A stretch of 64,000 nucleotides of DNA from Acorus gramineus (Eukaryota > Streptophyta > Magnoliopsida > Acorales > Acoraceae), in NCBI GenBank assembly GCA_030737835.1, contig JAUJYN010000017.1, forward strand, positions 744,001-808,000. Reading direction: 5' to 3'. The translations under genes were made by a program, and so were the position numbers. Each line of letters opens with the position of its first letter. Positions within the stretch are counted from its first letter, which is position 1. Under the pieces are notes generated by a model. The model saw only the letters and a program-made list of their open reading frames with translations, did no database searches and was not told where the DNA came from. Positions 11,130 to 22,861 of this stretch are shown here, piece by piece.

Positions 11130-13448
11130 CTAAGAAGGGAAAAGATGCGGATACGCGTCACGCATGGCGTCCTCGAGCTCCCAAGTGGCCTCGACACCGA
11201 AACGGTGCTGCCATCGCACCTTGACCAACTGGACGGTCTTGGTGCGGAGCCTCTTCTCGCGGCGGTCCAGGATCTCAATCGGCTGCTCCACGAAAGACAA
11301 GTCCGGCTCGAAGACGAGCGGCTCGAACGGGATGATGTGAGCAGGATCGTGGACGTATCGCCTCAGCTGCGAGACGTGGAAGACGTCATGGGCCTGAGCC
11401 AACTGTGGGGACAGAGCTATGCGATAGGCCACCTCCCCAACTCGCTCGAGGATGAGGAACGGCCCAATGAAACGCGGACTCAGCTTGCCCCGCACACCGA
11501 ATCGGAAGATGCCCTTCATCGGGGACACCTTCAAGAACACATGGTCACCGACCTCGAAGGCGAGCTCACGGCGACGGCGGTCGGCGTAGCACTTCTGACG
11601 ACTCTGAGCGACTCGGATACGCTCGCGAATCGTCTTCACCATCTCGGAGGTCTGGTGAACAATCTCTGGTCCCTCTAGCTGGCGCTCTCCGACCTCATCC
11701 CAACATAGGGGGGACCTACAGCTGCGGCCATAAAGTGCCTCGTAGGGAGCCATCCGGATGCTCGGGTGGTAGCTGTTGTTGTAGGCAAACTCCACCAACG
11801 GAAGGTGCCTCTCCCAACTGCCCCCAAAATCGAGTACACAGGCCCGCAGCATGTCCTCAAGGGTCTGGATCATCCTCTCCGACTGGCCGTCCGTCTGCGG
11901 ATGAAACGCTGTACTGAAATGGAGGTTCGTACCAAGGGCGTGCTGGAGGCTACGCCAGAACCTCAAAGTGAAACGCGCGTCTCGATCAGAAATGATGCTG
12001 ACTGGAGTGCCATGGAGACGGACAATCTCGGAGACAAATAACTGCGCCAGAGTGTCCAGAGAATCGGTGAGTCGGATGGGGAGGAAATGAGCAGACTTCG
12101 TCAGCCGGTCGACGATCACCCAGATGGCATCGCGACCCGAACGTGACCTCGGCAAACCCAAGACGAAGTCCATGGTGATCTGCTCCCACTTCCACTGAGG
12201 GATCTCAATGGACTGCAGCTTCCCCGTAGGGCGCTGATGCTCCGACTTCACCTGCTGGCATACTAGGCACCGGGCAACGAAACGGGCGATATCCGTCTTC
12301 ATCCCGCGCCACCAATAGCGGCGACGAAGGCCCCTGTACATCTTCGTGCCACCAGGGTGCACTGTGTACCTCGAGCAATGGGCCTCGTCCAGAATCTTCC
12401 GCTTCAGCTCTGCGTCGTCGGGAATGCACACTCGGCCTCTGAATCGCAGGATCCCGTCCGCGCGAATCTGGTAGTCCTGACGCTCGCCCCGGGCGACGCC
12501 TTCAGAGAGGACTATAAAATGCGGATCCTGAGCCTGAGCCATGCGCATCTCGTCGAGAAGAACCGGCTGCACCACCAGCCTGGCCAAAAAGTCACCTGCG
12601 GGAGTCTCTCGAACACTGATCCAGCAAGCGACCTCCTCTAGGAGCCTCCAACGACGGACAGCCATGTGGGCGGCCATGCCCAGGGGCTGCCTACTGAGCG
12701 CATCTGCAACGACATTCGCCTTACCCGGATGGTAAGCGATGTCACAATCGTAGTCTGTCAGGAACTCAACCCAACGCCTCTGACGCATGTTGAGCTCCGG
12801 CTGAGACTGCAGATATGTCAAGCTCTTATGATCAGTAAAGAGCTCGAACTCCTCTCCATAGAGGTAATGCCTCCACATCTTCAGCGCAAAGATGATCGCA
12901 GCCAACTCAAGGTCATGGGTCTGCTCATGGGGCTTCAACTGACGAGACGCGTAAGCCACCACCTTACCGTGCTGCATCAGGACGCAACCCACACCCAACT
13001 GCGATGCATCTGTGTAAACTGCGAACCCACCACTCCCAGATGGAAGGGTAAGAACTGGCGCTGAGGTGAGCCTTCGCTTCAGCTCCTGGAAGCTCTCCTC
13101 ACAAGAAGGGGACCACTCGAACCGAACGTCCTTCCGAGTGAGGCGGGTAAGAGGAACGGCTATCTTGGAGAAACCCTCCACAAACCTCCTGTAATAACCC
13201 GCCAAGCCCAAGAAGCTCCGAATCTCAGTGGGGTTCGACGGTCGACGCCAATTCGACACGGCGAGCGTCTTCTCCGGGTCCACAGCTATACCCTCACCGG
13301 AAATCACATGGCCCAGGAAGGCCATACGCTCCAACCAGAACTCGCACTTGCTGAACTTGGCGAACAACTGATGTCTGGCCAAAGTCTCCAAGACAGTGCG
13401 AAGATGGTGAGCGTGCTCCTCAAGACTCCTCGAGTACACCAATATCAT
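11130..13448 (-). CDS. Pol C-terminal half: RT tail, RNase H, integrase, chromodomain-like end
   Basis: An uninterrupted 772-codon frame, the start being only the first ATG after a frameshift. Residues 1-100 are the RT thumb/connection ([29 protein letters not shown]). RNase H spans about 140-255 with acidic residues D147 (YTDAS), E181, D206 (FTDHKS) and D249 (VADALS). The integrase zinc region has H357, H364, C394 and C397. The catalytic core has D427, D488 and E524, with 35 residues between the last two as expected for DD35E. A GPF/L-like segment follows ([10 protein letters not shown], about 662). The end (about 720-772, VRW...[15 protein letters not shown]) resembles the chromodomain that chromoviruses use to target chromatin. 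The frame continues from the RT catalytic region in another frame upstream, so the polyprotein cannot be made intact from this copy. There is no stop before the natural C-terminus about 50 nt from the PPT. Confidence 0.88.
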   Translation of the reverse strand: MILVYSRSLEEHAHHLRTVLETLARHQLFAKFSKCEFWLERMAFLGHVISGEGIAVDPEKTLAVSNWRRPSNPTEIRSFLGLAGYYRRFVEGFSKIAVPLTRLTRKDVRFEWSPSCEESFQELKRRLTSAPVLTLPSGSGGFAVYTDASQLGVGCVLMQHGKVVAYASRQLKPHEQTHDLELAAIIFALKMWRHYLYGEEFELFTDHKSLTYLQSQPELNMRQRRWVEFLTDYDCDIAYHPGKANVVADALSRQPLGMAAHMAVRRWRLLEEVACWISVRETPAGDFLARLVVQPVLLDEMRMAQAQDPHFIVLSEGVARGERQDYQIRADGILRFRGRVCIPDDAELKRKILDEAHCSRYTVHPGGTKMYRGLRRRYWWRGMKTDIARFVARCLVCQQVKSEHQRPTGKLQSIEIPQWKWEQITMDFVLGLPRSRSGRDAIWVIVDRLTKSAHFLPIRLTDSLDTLAQLFVSEIVRLHGTPVSIISDRDARFTLRFWRSLQHALGTNLHFSTAFHPQTDGQSERMIQTLEDMLRACVLDFGGSWERHLPLVEFAYNNSYHPSIRMAPYEALYGRSCRSPLCWDEVGERQLEGPEIVHQTSEMVKTIRERIRVAQSRQKCYADRRRRELAFEVGDHVFLKVSPMKGIFRFGVRGKLSPRFIGPFLILERVGEVAYRIALSPQLAQAHDVFHVSQLRRYVHDPAHIIPFEPLVFEPDLSFVEQPIEILDRREKRLRTKTVQLVKVRWQHRFGVEATWELEDAMRDAYPHLFPS

Positions 13449-14600
13449 CGATGAATACTACCACAAAGGAGTCGAGGAAGGGTCGAAATACCCGGTTCAT
13501 CAGATCCATGAAGGCCGCCGGCGCGTTCGTCAACCCGAATGGCAGTACTCTGAACTCGTAGTGCCCATACCGGGTGCGAAAGGCCGTCTTCGAAATGTCT
13601 GACTCCCGGATCTTCAGCTGGTAGTACCCCGAGCGGAGATCGATCTTGGAAAAGACACACGCTCCCTGGAGCTGGTCAAACAGATCGTCGATCCGCGGCA
13701 ACGGGTACTTGTTCTTCACTGTCCGTTTATTCAGCTGCCTGTAATCAATACACAGCCGCAGCGAACCGTCCTTCTTCCGGACGAACAGGACAGGGGCTCC
13801 CCACGGAGACACACTCGGACGTGCGAAGCCCTTCTCCAGCAACTCCTCTAACTGCTCCTTCAGCACCCTCAGCTCTGCAGGGGCCATCCGGTACGGAGCC
13901 CTCGAAACCGGCTCGGTCCCCGGAATCAGATTGATCTCAAACTCGATCGCGCGATCCGGCGGTAACCCCGGAAGATCATCGGGGAAAACCTCGGGATACT
14001 CTGCCACGACCGGAGTCTGACTGATATCTGCCCGCAGCGGTGCATCCTCCAGAGCAATATAAGCTAGAAAGCCCTCGCATCCACCCTGAAGGAGTCTCCA
14101 CGCCTGCATGGACGACACGAACCCCAGAGGAGCTACGTCTCGATCGCCCACGAACTGGAAGGACCTCCGACCAGGAAGGTGGAACGACACCGACTTGGCA
14201 AAGTCGATGCTGGCATGACTAGCTGCAAGCCAATCCATCCCCAGGATGGCATCAAAATCCGCCATCGCAAGCTCCACCAGCTCCACCGGAAACTCATGCT
14301 CCGCGATCTCTACCGTACACCCTCGGTACACTGAACTGAGGAGAATACGGTCTCCCACGGGCAATGATACCTCTAAGACAGCATCTAGAGGAGCGGACGC
14401 CACGCCCGTCCGTCTCGCAAAAGCGGGAGACACGAACGAGTGTGGCTCCGGAATCAAACAATACATAAGCAGGAAGCTGGGAGATCTGAACGGTACCTCT
14501 GACCACGCTGCCTGATGCCTGGGCCTCCTCTGCCGAAAGCGCTGCCACTCGGCCCTGGACGAACTGAGGCTGAGGAGCAGGGGCACGCCTCGCCTGCTGC
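13446..14600 (-). pseudogene. Pol N-terminal half: aspartic protease and reverse transcriptase, frameshifted
   Basis: The protease active-site motif DSGAT lies at 14441-14455 (minus strand). The frame then shifts within a few bases (apparent loss of 2 nt near 14440), so the catalytic motif and the rest of the protease (AILGMDWL near 14240) are out of phase. RT follows from about 14010 with [30 protein letters not shown] (catalytic Asp), [12 protein letters not shown] and FIDD. A second 2-nt loss, judged against the family pattern, falls inside the FIDD codons (13441-13448) and separates the catalytic pair from the rest of RT. Both lesions hit active sites. Whether they are old mutations or a programmed shift cannot be told from one copy. 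Two -2 losses argue for decay. Confidence 0.85.
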
Positions 14601-15919
14601 GCTGGCTGCCTCCTCTGATCAGCACGGCCACCCTGTGGCTGCTGCTGCTGACGCTGAGGCTGCTGCTGCGGCTGGCGCTGAGGCTGCTGCTGCTGCTGGC
14701 GCTGCTGAAACGGCTGCTGCTGCAACTGCTGCTGCTGCTGAGGCATCACTTTGGGTCGGCCAGCGTCGGGGCAATTATACAAGATATGCCCGACGCGCTG
14801 ACAGTGATAACAGCGCCTCGTCTCTGGTCGCCTCGTCTGGACTGGCACTGCTGCGATGGGTGCTGGACCTCGCGCTGGCACCACATCTGGGAGAGGCAGC
14901 CGCTGACTGCTCAAAGCGGGGCCTCTTCTTCTTGCGCTGCCCTCTGTCCTGACTCCTGGGTGGCCTCTGGTCTGTCGACGGGGTCGAAGCCCTCACCTGG
15001 ATCCCGAGGTCTCTCTCGACGGTCTTCGCTCGAGACACTAAGTCGGAGTACCTCGAGAAAGCCTGGGAGGTGACGTGCACTCGGATGGCACTGCTGAGAC
15101 CGAGCTCGAATCGACGGCACCTCGTCTCCTCGTCCATCACCAGAGCTGGAGCGAATCGGGACAGCCTCGTGAACCGCGTGGAGTAGTCAGCGACGGACAT
15201 AGTGCCCTGAGTCAGCTGCTCAAACTCCTGCATCACTATCTGTCGCGTCGAGAAGGGGAAATACTCCTCCAAGAAATATCCCCTGAACCCCGCCCATGTG
15301 AGCCGCTCCAATCCCTCTGGGATGTCCACTGATCTAGTAGCCCACCACTCGGCGGCGCTACCCTTCAGCATAAACGTGGCCAGGGAGACTCGCTGGCGGT
15401 CTGTGCAAAGCATCGTCGAGAAGATGGTATCCACCTCCATCAACCATCTCTCGGGAGCAAGGGGGTCCTCTGTCTGACCCTGGAACTCGGGAGGGTGGAG
15501 CTTCAGAAAGGCTGAGAGTCCACTCTGCTGCACCCTCGCTGCAGCCTCCAGCTCCACCTCCCTCTCCTGAGGATCCTGAACTCTGACCGCCGGGACTACC
15601 ACGGGAACTGGGGGTGTATCGGGTACCACAGGCGGATCTGCCACCAAGGGAACCTGCGGTACTGCCTCGCGGGCTGCCGCAGCTCCTGTATCTCCCGTGC
15701 CTGATCTGCTAGTACTCTGGTCTGGGCCTCCAACGCCCTGGTCTGCGTCTCCACTAAATCAGCTATCCGCGCAAACGCGCGCTCCCAGGCAGGAGGCTCC
15801 TGCGCTGATCCTGGCCTCTCGGCTGAGGACTCACCAATAGCATCCTCGACTCTGGCAGGTCCGGAGACCTCCAAGGGTCGAGAGGGACCACGTCCGCGCC
15901 GTCCTCTGCGAGGAGGCAT
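14600..15919 (-). pseudogene. gag of the full-length element, frameshifted
   Basis: It starts MPPRRGRRGRGPSRPLEV at 15919, 120 nt after the LTR; the same start is seen in the other two gag copies (35471 plus, 41305 minus). An N-terminal coiled-coil-like segment (RIADLVETQTRALEAQTR) is followed by a proline-rich linker. The capsid-type retrotransposon gag domain (WWATRSVDIPEG, FLEEYFPFSTRQ, MSVADYSTRF) and a CCHC zinc knuckle CYHCQRVGHILYNC at 14771-14812 come next, then a Gln-rich tract encoded by CAG repeats. Compared with the copy at 41 kb, one base is missing near 15675-15683, shifting the frame after EIQELR. Another shift near 14880-14915 separates capsid from the knuckle. Gag would package RNA and tRNA primer in the particle, but this copy cannot give full-length protein. 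Confidence 0.87.
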
Positions 15920-16022
15920 ATCAGCAACCTAAGAAAACCAGACACTAGGATCAGAATACGCATATAGAAATCCTAGGACTCATCTCTACGAAAAAGAAGA
16001 CAATTGGCTCTGACAGGACCAG

Positions 16023-16034
16023 GCTCTGATACCA
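16023..16034 (-). other. Primer binding site (initiator tRNA-Met)
   Basis: The minus strand reads TGGTATCAGAGC, the standard plant iMet-complementary PBS, 5 nt after the 5' LTR end. The same sequence is at 35356-35367 (plus) and 41404-41415 (minus). Confidence 0.95.
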
Positions 16035-17529
16035 ACTTTTGTCACGCCCCAGGGCGGCCGTCCCCGGGACGCGGCAAGTGTATATATGATATCAGTAAAC
16101 AGGAGTTCAATAACATACTCACACAACAGCTAAAATGACAACACAGATAAAAGCAGGGCTGACATAATATATACACCAAATGCGGAAGCTAAAAGACTGA
16201 ATCTGTAATCAAAACATACTACAGACTCGATACATAATCATATGTCCTGTGAGAGCCAACATGTCCATATGCACACAAATACAATCCATACATAATCCAA
16301 ACTAGGTGCCCAAGCACAGAAAATATACATACAACAAAGAGAAGGATGCTGATGGCCTCAAAACTCGAGGGACGTGGCGCTACTCCGCTACTGGTGTAGT
16401 CGCTCGGGAAGCTCCTCCTTCAAGTCCTCCTCAGTGATCACTGAAAAAGATTTTATGCGAGGGGTGAGCCACACGCTCAGTGAATAGCACAACCCATGCA
16501 TACAGTTTATATTAACCACAATTTATAGCATAAGCCCCAAAGTGGCATAAACAATCACAAGTCCGGTGGTTCGCTACATCGCCGAACCACCACACCCTCA
16601 CCCTCACCCTCACCCCTCAATAGGTGACCAAGGATGTTGGGACTTAATGGGCTGATAATCATCCATACACAATCCTGTGGGTCGTCGCATCGCCGGCCCA
16701 CCATACCCTCACCCTCACCCTCAATAGGTGACATAGGCTCTTGGGACTGACTAGGCTGTTGGTCACCCTTGGTCCACCGATAGTCTCTCCCCACTCCGTA
16801 GGTCGTTTGGCCACTCCCACATTCAGCACAGTCCTTCTACCAAATCAGGAGGTGCCTACTGATGGGAGCCCCTGCACGGGACAACCTTTCTAACGCTGAG
16901 GTAGTCTCTACACGGATCCAACGAAGGGAACAGAACAGCCTATCCATCGCATATGATCCACTCGGATCCGCTGACAGCACATCTCTACAACTCTAATGTC
17001 CTGAATTCTTCCGAATTCCTCCAGCGCGCATAACCAAGATGCGGGGAAATACTTAAGATAAAATGAGGAAAAGAGACCTTGGGAGGGCAACCTGAGGTCC
17101 CGATGTAGGACATCCCACCAACCAAACAAGGAACACGGAGTACCCTAACCCGGGTCTCAATGTTAACCTCGCAAGGCCCCCTTATATTCCCCAAGCATGC
17201 TAATCAATATCACAGTTTGCATTTAAATAAATAAATCAAACTAATAGGACGCATGCATAGGTCAGGGCTTTCCTAACATGATAACGGGGTGACAGGATGC
17301 ACGGCTCATGCACAAATCCTAAGGGTGCAAGTCCCTAACATACAAGTCTAGGGTGGCATGCATTCTACACACACATCATGCTTACATGGATTATAATAAA
17401 AACAGTTAATACTAACTATGTGCCCCAGGGGAGGACGGTACACGCCCAAGTGCATGTAGCGCCTCCCAAACTGGGTTGGGTTGTCCCACTCACCGGAAGT
17501 CGGGTCGTCGCGCGACCGTCCGTCGAGAT

Positions 17530-18295
17530 CTGCAAGACAGGGTATCAACTGGTGAGTATAAATCCACAAATACCCAAAATACACAACAAACACCCAACAC
17601 TCGGGCAAACGTGCATACGACCCGCACGCACGCTAGCCCGAGCACCCCGGCTCACTCCCGCACCCCCGGCAACCACCCGCACGGCCACCCGCCCCCGGAT
17701 GCACCGCCGCGCCTCAGCCCGCGCACCCAGGCGCACCGCCGGTCCCCTGCCCGCTGCCTGGACACGCCGCTGAGCCTCCCGGGTGCACGCGCGCCTACTG
17801 CGCCCCAGCCAGCAGCCCGTGCGCACCCCGCACGCCTCGCGCCCTGCGCCTTGCCCCGCGCGCACCCCGCGCGCACTGCCGACTCGCCCAGCACTCCACC
17901 AACTCCTGCGCGCGCACAACGTGCCTGCGCCCCTGCACGCACGCCCACTCGACCAGCACCCCCCAGCACACCCGCGCACAGCACGCCCAGCACACCCGCG
18001 CACAGCACGCCCAGCGCCCGCACGCCCAGCTGGCCTCCAGCTCCCCCCGAGCGCACGCCCGCGCGCACGCAAGCGCGCCCTGCCAGCGGCTCCGCCTGCT
18101 GCGCCTGTGCTGCTGCCCTGCCCGAGACAGCAACCCCCATGCCCGAGCACCTCCACCACCAACCACCAGGCCACCACGACCTCCGACCACCCCCAACCAC
18201 CTCCGACAGCCTCCCACAGCCGCCGACCACCACCCAAACACAAAACCCCCTCCTAACATGCATCTAAGCCAAAAAGAAGAGGAAAAAGAGCTTAC
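17530..18295 (-). other. Putative 5' leader intron of the element (766 bp)
   Basis: Donor CTTG|GTAAGC at 18295 and acceptor TGTCTTGCAG|ATC at 17530, both close to plant consensus. The same pair frames the GC block in at least eight other LTRs of the window. The hairpin 17600-17642 lies 70 nt before the acceptor. Splicing is inferred from site conservation only. Confidence 0.5.
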
Positions 18296-18460
18296 CAAGG
18301 GGAGGAAGAGGTGTCCGGTTGCTCTCCGCGCACCGAAACGCTCCCCAACGGTCTCTACCACCAAGACCTACTCCCACCTCCGATTTGGCTCGGATCTGAG
18401 GAGAAGAGAGGGCGGATGGGAGGGCTAGGTTGGCCGGAATCGGGATTTGAAAGCACCGGG

Positions 18461-18485
18461 GTGTAGATCGGGACCCGATCTACAC
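18461..18485. promoter_or_regulatory. 25-nt palindrome in 5' LTR leader
   Basis: Identical to 10661-10685; 12-bp arms GTGTAGATCGGG/CCCGATCTACAC. It would form a hairpin about 100 nt into the genomic RNA, between the cap and the putative donor. Confidence 0.75.
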
Positions 18486-18610
18486 TTTCTATGCTTTAGG
18501 TTTTTGGGTTTGAGGGCTCTAAGGGGCTCAAATGGAAGAAAAGGAGAGAGGGGAGAGAGAAAAAGCTTTTGGAAGGGATGATGAATAGTGCCAACCAAGT
18601 TTTAGATTTC

Positions 18611-18620
18611 ATTTATATAG
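18611..18620 (-). promoter_or_regulatory. TATA box of the retrotransposon promoter
   Basis: The minus strand reads CTATATAAAT, about 265 nt into the LTR. A start about 30 nt downstream would be near 18583. Confidence 0.6.
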
Positions 18621-18883
18621 CAAGTCACTTAAAATACCCGGATACGCCCCGAACTGCGAAATTTCAGAAACATTACCGGAATTCGATAAAATTTTCATGA
18701 GTGGCTTAGAATGGCACCAGGACACATAATATGCAGTTAGATTTTCAATCGGAGCCCTGAAACACAGGACGATAGCTAATAGTCCAAAATTTTGTGGTTC
18801 CGATCGAAAAACGAAAAAAACTCAAAGACTTCCAAAATGCTCCAATGGTTACCAGCAAGCCAAAAAGTGACACATATATAACA

Positions 18884-19264
18884 CAACAACCATGCCACGT
18901 CCTCTAGTCTTATGACCAGGGAATATTAAGTATGCACCGGGTCATTAATCTAGGTTTAATCACACTAGATATTACTAACATAGGGAGGTAGTACTATAAA
19001 TAGAGACTACCTAAAACATGCATATTCTACACATTCATATTAACACACATCACGCATGCCCATGCATGAAGGGCGCATGCAAACATAATAATTCGCACAT
19101 GAATATGATACATAGGCAAGTATATGGTAGAAATAGAGGGTTCTACACAATATACGAGCTATACTAACCTAGCATGCAATTACCTAGCATATTATTGGTT
19201 AGACACGACCATACTACTTATCTACATAAGTAGTATAGTTAGGGTGCCCAACGGATGCGCGACG
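18884..19264 (-). mobile_element. Continuation of the type B LTR split by the full-length element
   Basis: It starts with the right CAACA duplication, then continues the host LTR (CCATGCCACGTCCTC, homologous to 21224-21540). It stops at GATGCGCGACG where the next LTR starts (19265); the homologue continues CACGACTACGCGC. Confidence 0.78.
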
Positions 19265-22200
19265 TGTCACGCCCCAGGGCAGCCGTCCCCGAGACGCGGC
19301 AATATATAAAGTATCATCTATCAACAATAAGGTCAACGAAGACTCCAACAACACACAAGGTGGCAAAGCAAAGATAAATGATAACTGACTGAAAAGCGGA
19401 AGCATAAGATATCAACAATGTCTGTAAACCAAAAACATTATTACAGACTCGAATACACAATCACTGTCTTGTGAGAGCCAAGTCTAGTCCAAATAAAATA
19501 CAACCTGTGCCACATGCACGATTTACAATACATAAATGACTATAGGACTGCTGACAGCCTCACACTCTCCACCCGACTGACAGAACGCTCCACGCACATA
19601 AGACCACGCCACAGGGAAGCTCCAACTCCACGCCCAACATTGCCCCTGAAAAGAAACAGTATGCGAGGGGTGAGCTACAAGCTCAGTGAGTGGCTGGAAA
19701 CCAATCACCAATACAACAATTCAATACTAAAGCAATTTCCTTTCAAGGAAAACATGGGTGGAAACCCAATGGATAACAAGGTCACGCGGCGGCGCGACCA
19801 ACCTCACCCTCACCCTCACTCCCGGAGGAAGACTCTTGGGACTTTTGGGGAGAGACCATACCGTTGGTCGAAGAGACGCGGAATTACTAGTCTACACAAC
19901 ACTACTGGATCATCTATATCGCGATAACTGCCCAACGATGTCTCTGAACATCGATACGTAACCGGACCCAACAACTATGGGAACAGACGAAAAATGAATG
20001 GGTCACGTGGCGACGTGACTTCACCTCATCCTCACCCTCACCCCTAAAAGTGACACAGGACTGTTGGAAGAAAACCTTTTGTTCTACACCCTTCATCATC
20101 CGGTAGCCCTCTCCCGAGTAGCCTCTACCTGGTATACTCCCATGATCAGTACATCTGCCGAACGCATCGGTAGTACCTACAGGTGGGAGCCCTCTGTCAG
20201 GACAGCTTTAACGTCGGGTAGCTTCAACGCGGATCCGAAGAAGGGGAGAACGATTCCACGCTCGCAAAATCATCCGGTAGCCCTTTCCCGCGTAGCCTCT
20301 ACCTGTCGGCCTTCCACGATCGGTACATCAGCCCGATGAGTACCGCGATACGCATCAGTAGCACCTACAAGTGGTGGCACCCAAACAGGACAGCTTCGAC
20401 GCTGGGGTGTTCGACGCACGACGATGTCGGGAGGAAGCACCCCACGTTCGCAAAGCGAACCCTATGGGAAAGTCAACTACGCTCGATAATCACATATCGA
20501 GGATAACGAATACTCTTGGACTCCCACACGAGTGCATCGCTCAGACGCGAGGGGTTACCTCTGCTCTCACGCAGAAATAAGCCCAAGGCATATAACCCAA
20601 CAGGTGGTTCATATACGCGCCTAGCACGGGTAAGCCTAACTTAATGCCAAAGCTACCGGTTTAACAAAACCGATACAACAAATGAATTCTCCTGAATTAC
20701 ATTCAAGTGCATCACACGGATGCAAGGGCGATTACATCACTCGCGCACTAACTAATGAGGTACATCCCGACAGCGGGTCGTACCCATGCCTATTTCAGAT
20801 AGGCCTAATTAGTTTTAACATGTGCATATATTTTATAGGAGAATTAAATCTTAGTTATGTGCATAAACCATATGCACGATCACATATTAATTAATCATAG
20901 GGATACTCCCTAACATGGATTTACATCATAAACAACATGCATACATGGTATGGCCAACTTAAACATGCATACATGGCCATTAATCATATAAGCACACAAG
21001 GCATAACTTAAGCATGCGTTGGATATCACCAACTTAAATGGGAAGGGTCAAGCGCGATCTCGCGCACTAACAGGTGCATGCCAATATTCCAAACGAACCT
21101 GAGTCGAGTAGGAAATCGCATCTACTTACTCAATTCGTGCAGAGGGAGAGGGCGAGAGAGAGATCATCATCTCTTGAAGTTGGTCATAGCTTTGCCCTAT
21201 TAGCGTGGGCGCAACAACTACACCACGCCCTCGAGTCTTATCGCAAGGGAATATTAGGCAGGTGCCCATTATTAACCCAAACTTAATCATGCTGGATATT
21301 CCAATTAATATGGTGGGAGTAGTATTACAATACTACCTAAGGCATGCTTTTTATATACATCCATGCACATTACAGAAATACATGCCCATACTAGAGGGGC
21401 GCATGTGATACAGTCATTCATACATGGATACAATACATGTATATAAGCATAGCACGCAAGATATCTAACATATTATAGTTTAAGCATGGCCATACTACTT
21501 ATCTACACAAGTAGTATAGCTAGGATGCCCCATCGATGCGCGACGCACGACTACGCGCATCGAGCGCATCTCGGGGGGGGGGGGGGATTGGATCAAACTA
21601 ATCCCCGCAACCCGGGACCTCGCGCATCTCATTATAACATCACATTTGGTGAGTAACATTACATTATAACATTTAGAAATTACTAGAAATGCCTAAGATT
21701 TAGACATGCACGCAAACGGGCTCGCACGCATGCGAGCACGCGCGTACGCACGCATGCCCGAGTTCCCCAACACCTACCCGAGCCCTTGGGCAGCCCCACG
21801 CGTGCCCCTGCACGTGCACGCACACGCACGCGCACTAGCGCCCAACCGCGAGCCCAGACGCGCTGCCCCGCGCGCGCGCACCCTCGCGCTCGTTTGCGCA
21901 CCCTCGCGCGCATGACCTGCGCGCACCGCGCGCGCTACCTGCGCGCCCTCTCCTCGCGCACCCGCCTGCCTGCCCGCGTGCACGTGCCCGCCTGGGCCCC
22001 TCTGCGTGCGCACGCGCGCGGACAGACCTGCGCGCGCTCCCAGCACTCCCCAATCCTCCCCCTTGCCCCTACATACACCCAACTCAAAACACCTCACATG
22101 CATACCCTCCCAAACACCCTAACATGCATACAAACCAATAAAGAAGAGGGAAAACTCACCAAAAGAGAGGGGGAGGGAAGGGGGAGATGTAGGGGCTCGC

Positions 22201-22326
22201 AAGCGCACCCTTGACCACCTCGACCGCCACCACCACTACCACCACCTCCATCTTTGCTTCTCTTCTACTTGGCTGACCAGAGGGAGAGGGGGGAAAATCA
22301 AGGGATCCACCATGGGAGGAGGAGAG
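19265..22326 (-). mobile_element. Type B LTR, minus orientation, nearly complete
   Basis: It begins TGTCACGCCCCAGGGCAGCC. It contains the TGAGC hairpin (19671-19685), a GGGTGA unit (about 19803-19822), the duplicated blocks, a 14-G run (21573-21586), a degenerate GC block (21710-22050) and a donor-like site (22159, minus). The acceptor region has decayed. It is cut at 22326 by the next LTR before reaching U3. Confidence 0.75.
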
Positions 22327-22861
22327 TATCACGCCCCAGGGCCGGCCGACCCCGGGACGCGGCAAGTGTATATATGATATCAGTAACAAGAGTTCAATAA
22401 CATACTCACACAACGACTAAAATGACAACAAAGACAACAAAAGCAGGGCTGACATGATATATACACCAATAGCGGAAGCTAAAAGACTGAATCTGTAATC
22501 CAAAACATATTACAGACTCGATACATAATCAACTATCCTGTGAGAGCCAATATATACAAAGATATCCAAATAATACACAGATGCGTGCCCAAGCACGGAA
22601 TAAATACATACAATCACAAGGGATGCTGATAGCCTCTGAAACTCGTGGGACGTGGCGCTACTCCGCTACTGATGAAGTCCCTCGGGGAGCTCCTCCTCTG
22701 GATCCGACTCAGATGACTCTGGAGAAAAATATTATGTGAGGGGTGAGCCACACGCTCAGTGAACAGCACAACCCATGCATCACAGCTTATATTAACCACA
22801 ACCAGATGCAATAATCCAAATCATCATTTTACAAGCCACAAAATGGCAACAACTATTCAAT

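Larger units (their letters stand above)
8140..18883 (-). mobile_element. Full-length Ty3/gypsy retrotransposon (Del/Tekay-like chromovirus)
   Basis: A 10.7-kb element read on the minus strand: 5' LTR 16040-18883, PBS 16023-16034, gag-pol 15919-11130, PPT 11082-11096, 3' LTR 8140-11081. It is flanked by exact 5-bp duplications CAACA (8135-8139 and 18884-18888). Domain order gag, protease, RT, RNase H, integrase, C-terminal chromodomain-like segment, together with long LTRs and an iMet PBS, fits the plant Del/Tekay chromovirus lineage. The lineage call is inferred from motifs, without a tree. The two LTRs look very similar, with scattered substitutions and repeat-number changes, so this is among the younger insertions. 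The frame is broken at least four times, so it is not autonomous as it stands. Confidence 0.93.
16040..18883 (-). mobile_element. 5' LTR of the full-length element (2844 bp)
   Basis: Same termini and order of modules as the 3' LTR. In sense order these are U3, TATA 18611-18620, palindrome 18461-18485, donor 18295, GC block 18125-17600, 43-nt hairpin 17642-17600, acceptor 17530, two GGGTGA units (about 16590-16720), TGAGC hairpin 16479-16465, and terminus at 16040. A transcript starting near 18583 would have a leader of about 2.7 kb before gag, or about 1.9 kb if the intron is removed. Confidence 0.93.

Noticed and set aside
11145-13064. Plus-strand open frames opposite pol (for example 11145-11678 and 12666-13064).
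   Set aside because: Antisense shadows of the conserved integrase and RNase H coding sequence; no independent start context or domain.
16023-16034. Possible tRNA gene at TGGTATCAGAGC.
   Set aside because: Only the 12-nt primer-binding complement is present, without tRNA arms or A/B boxes.
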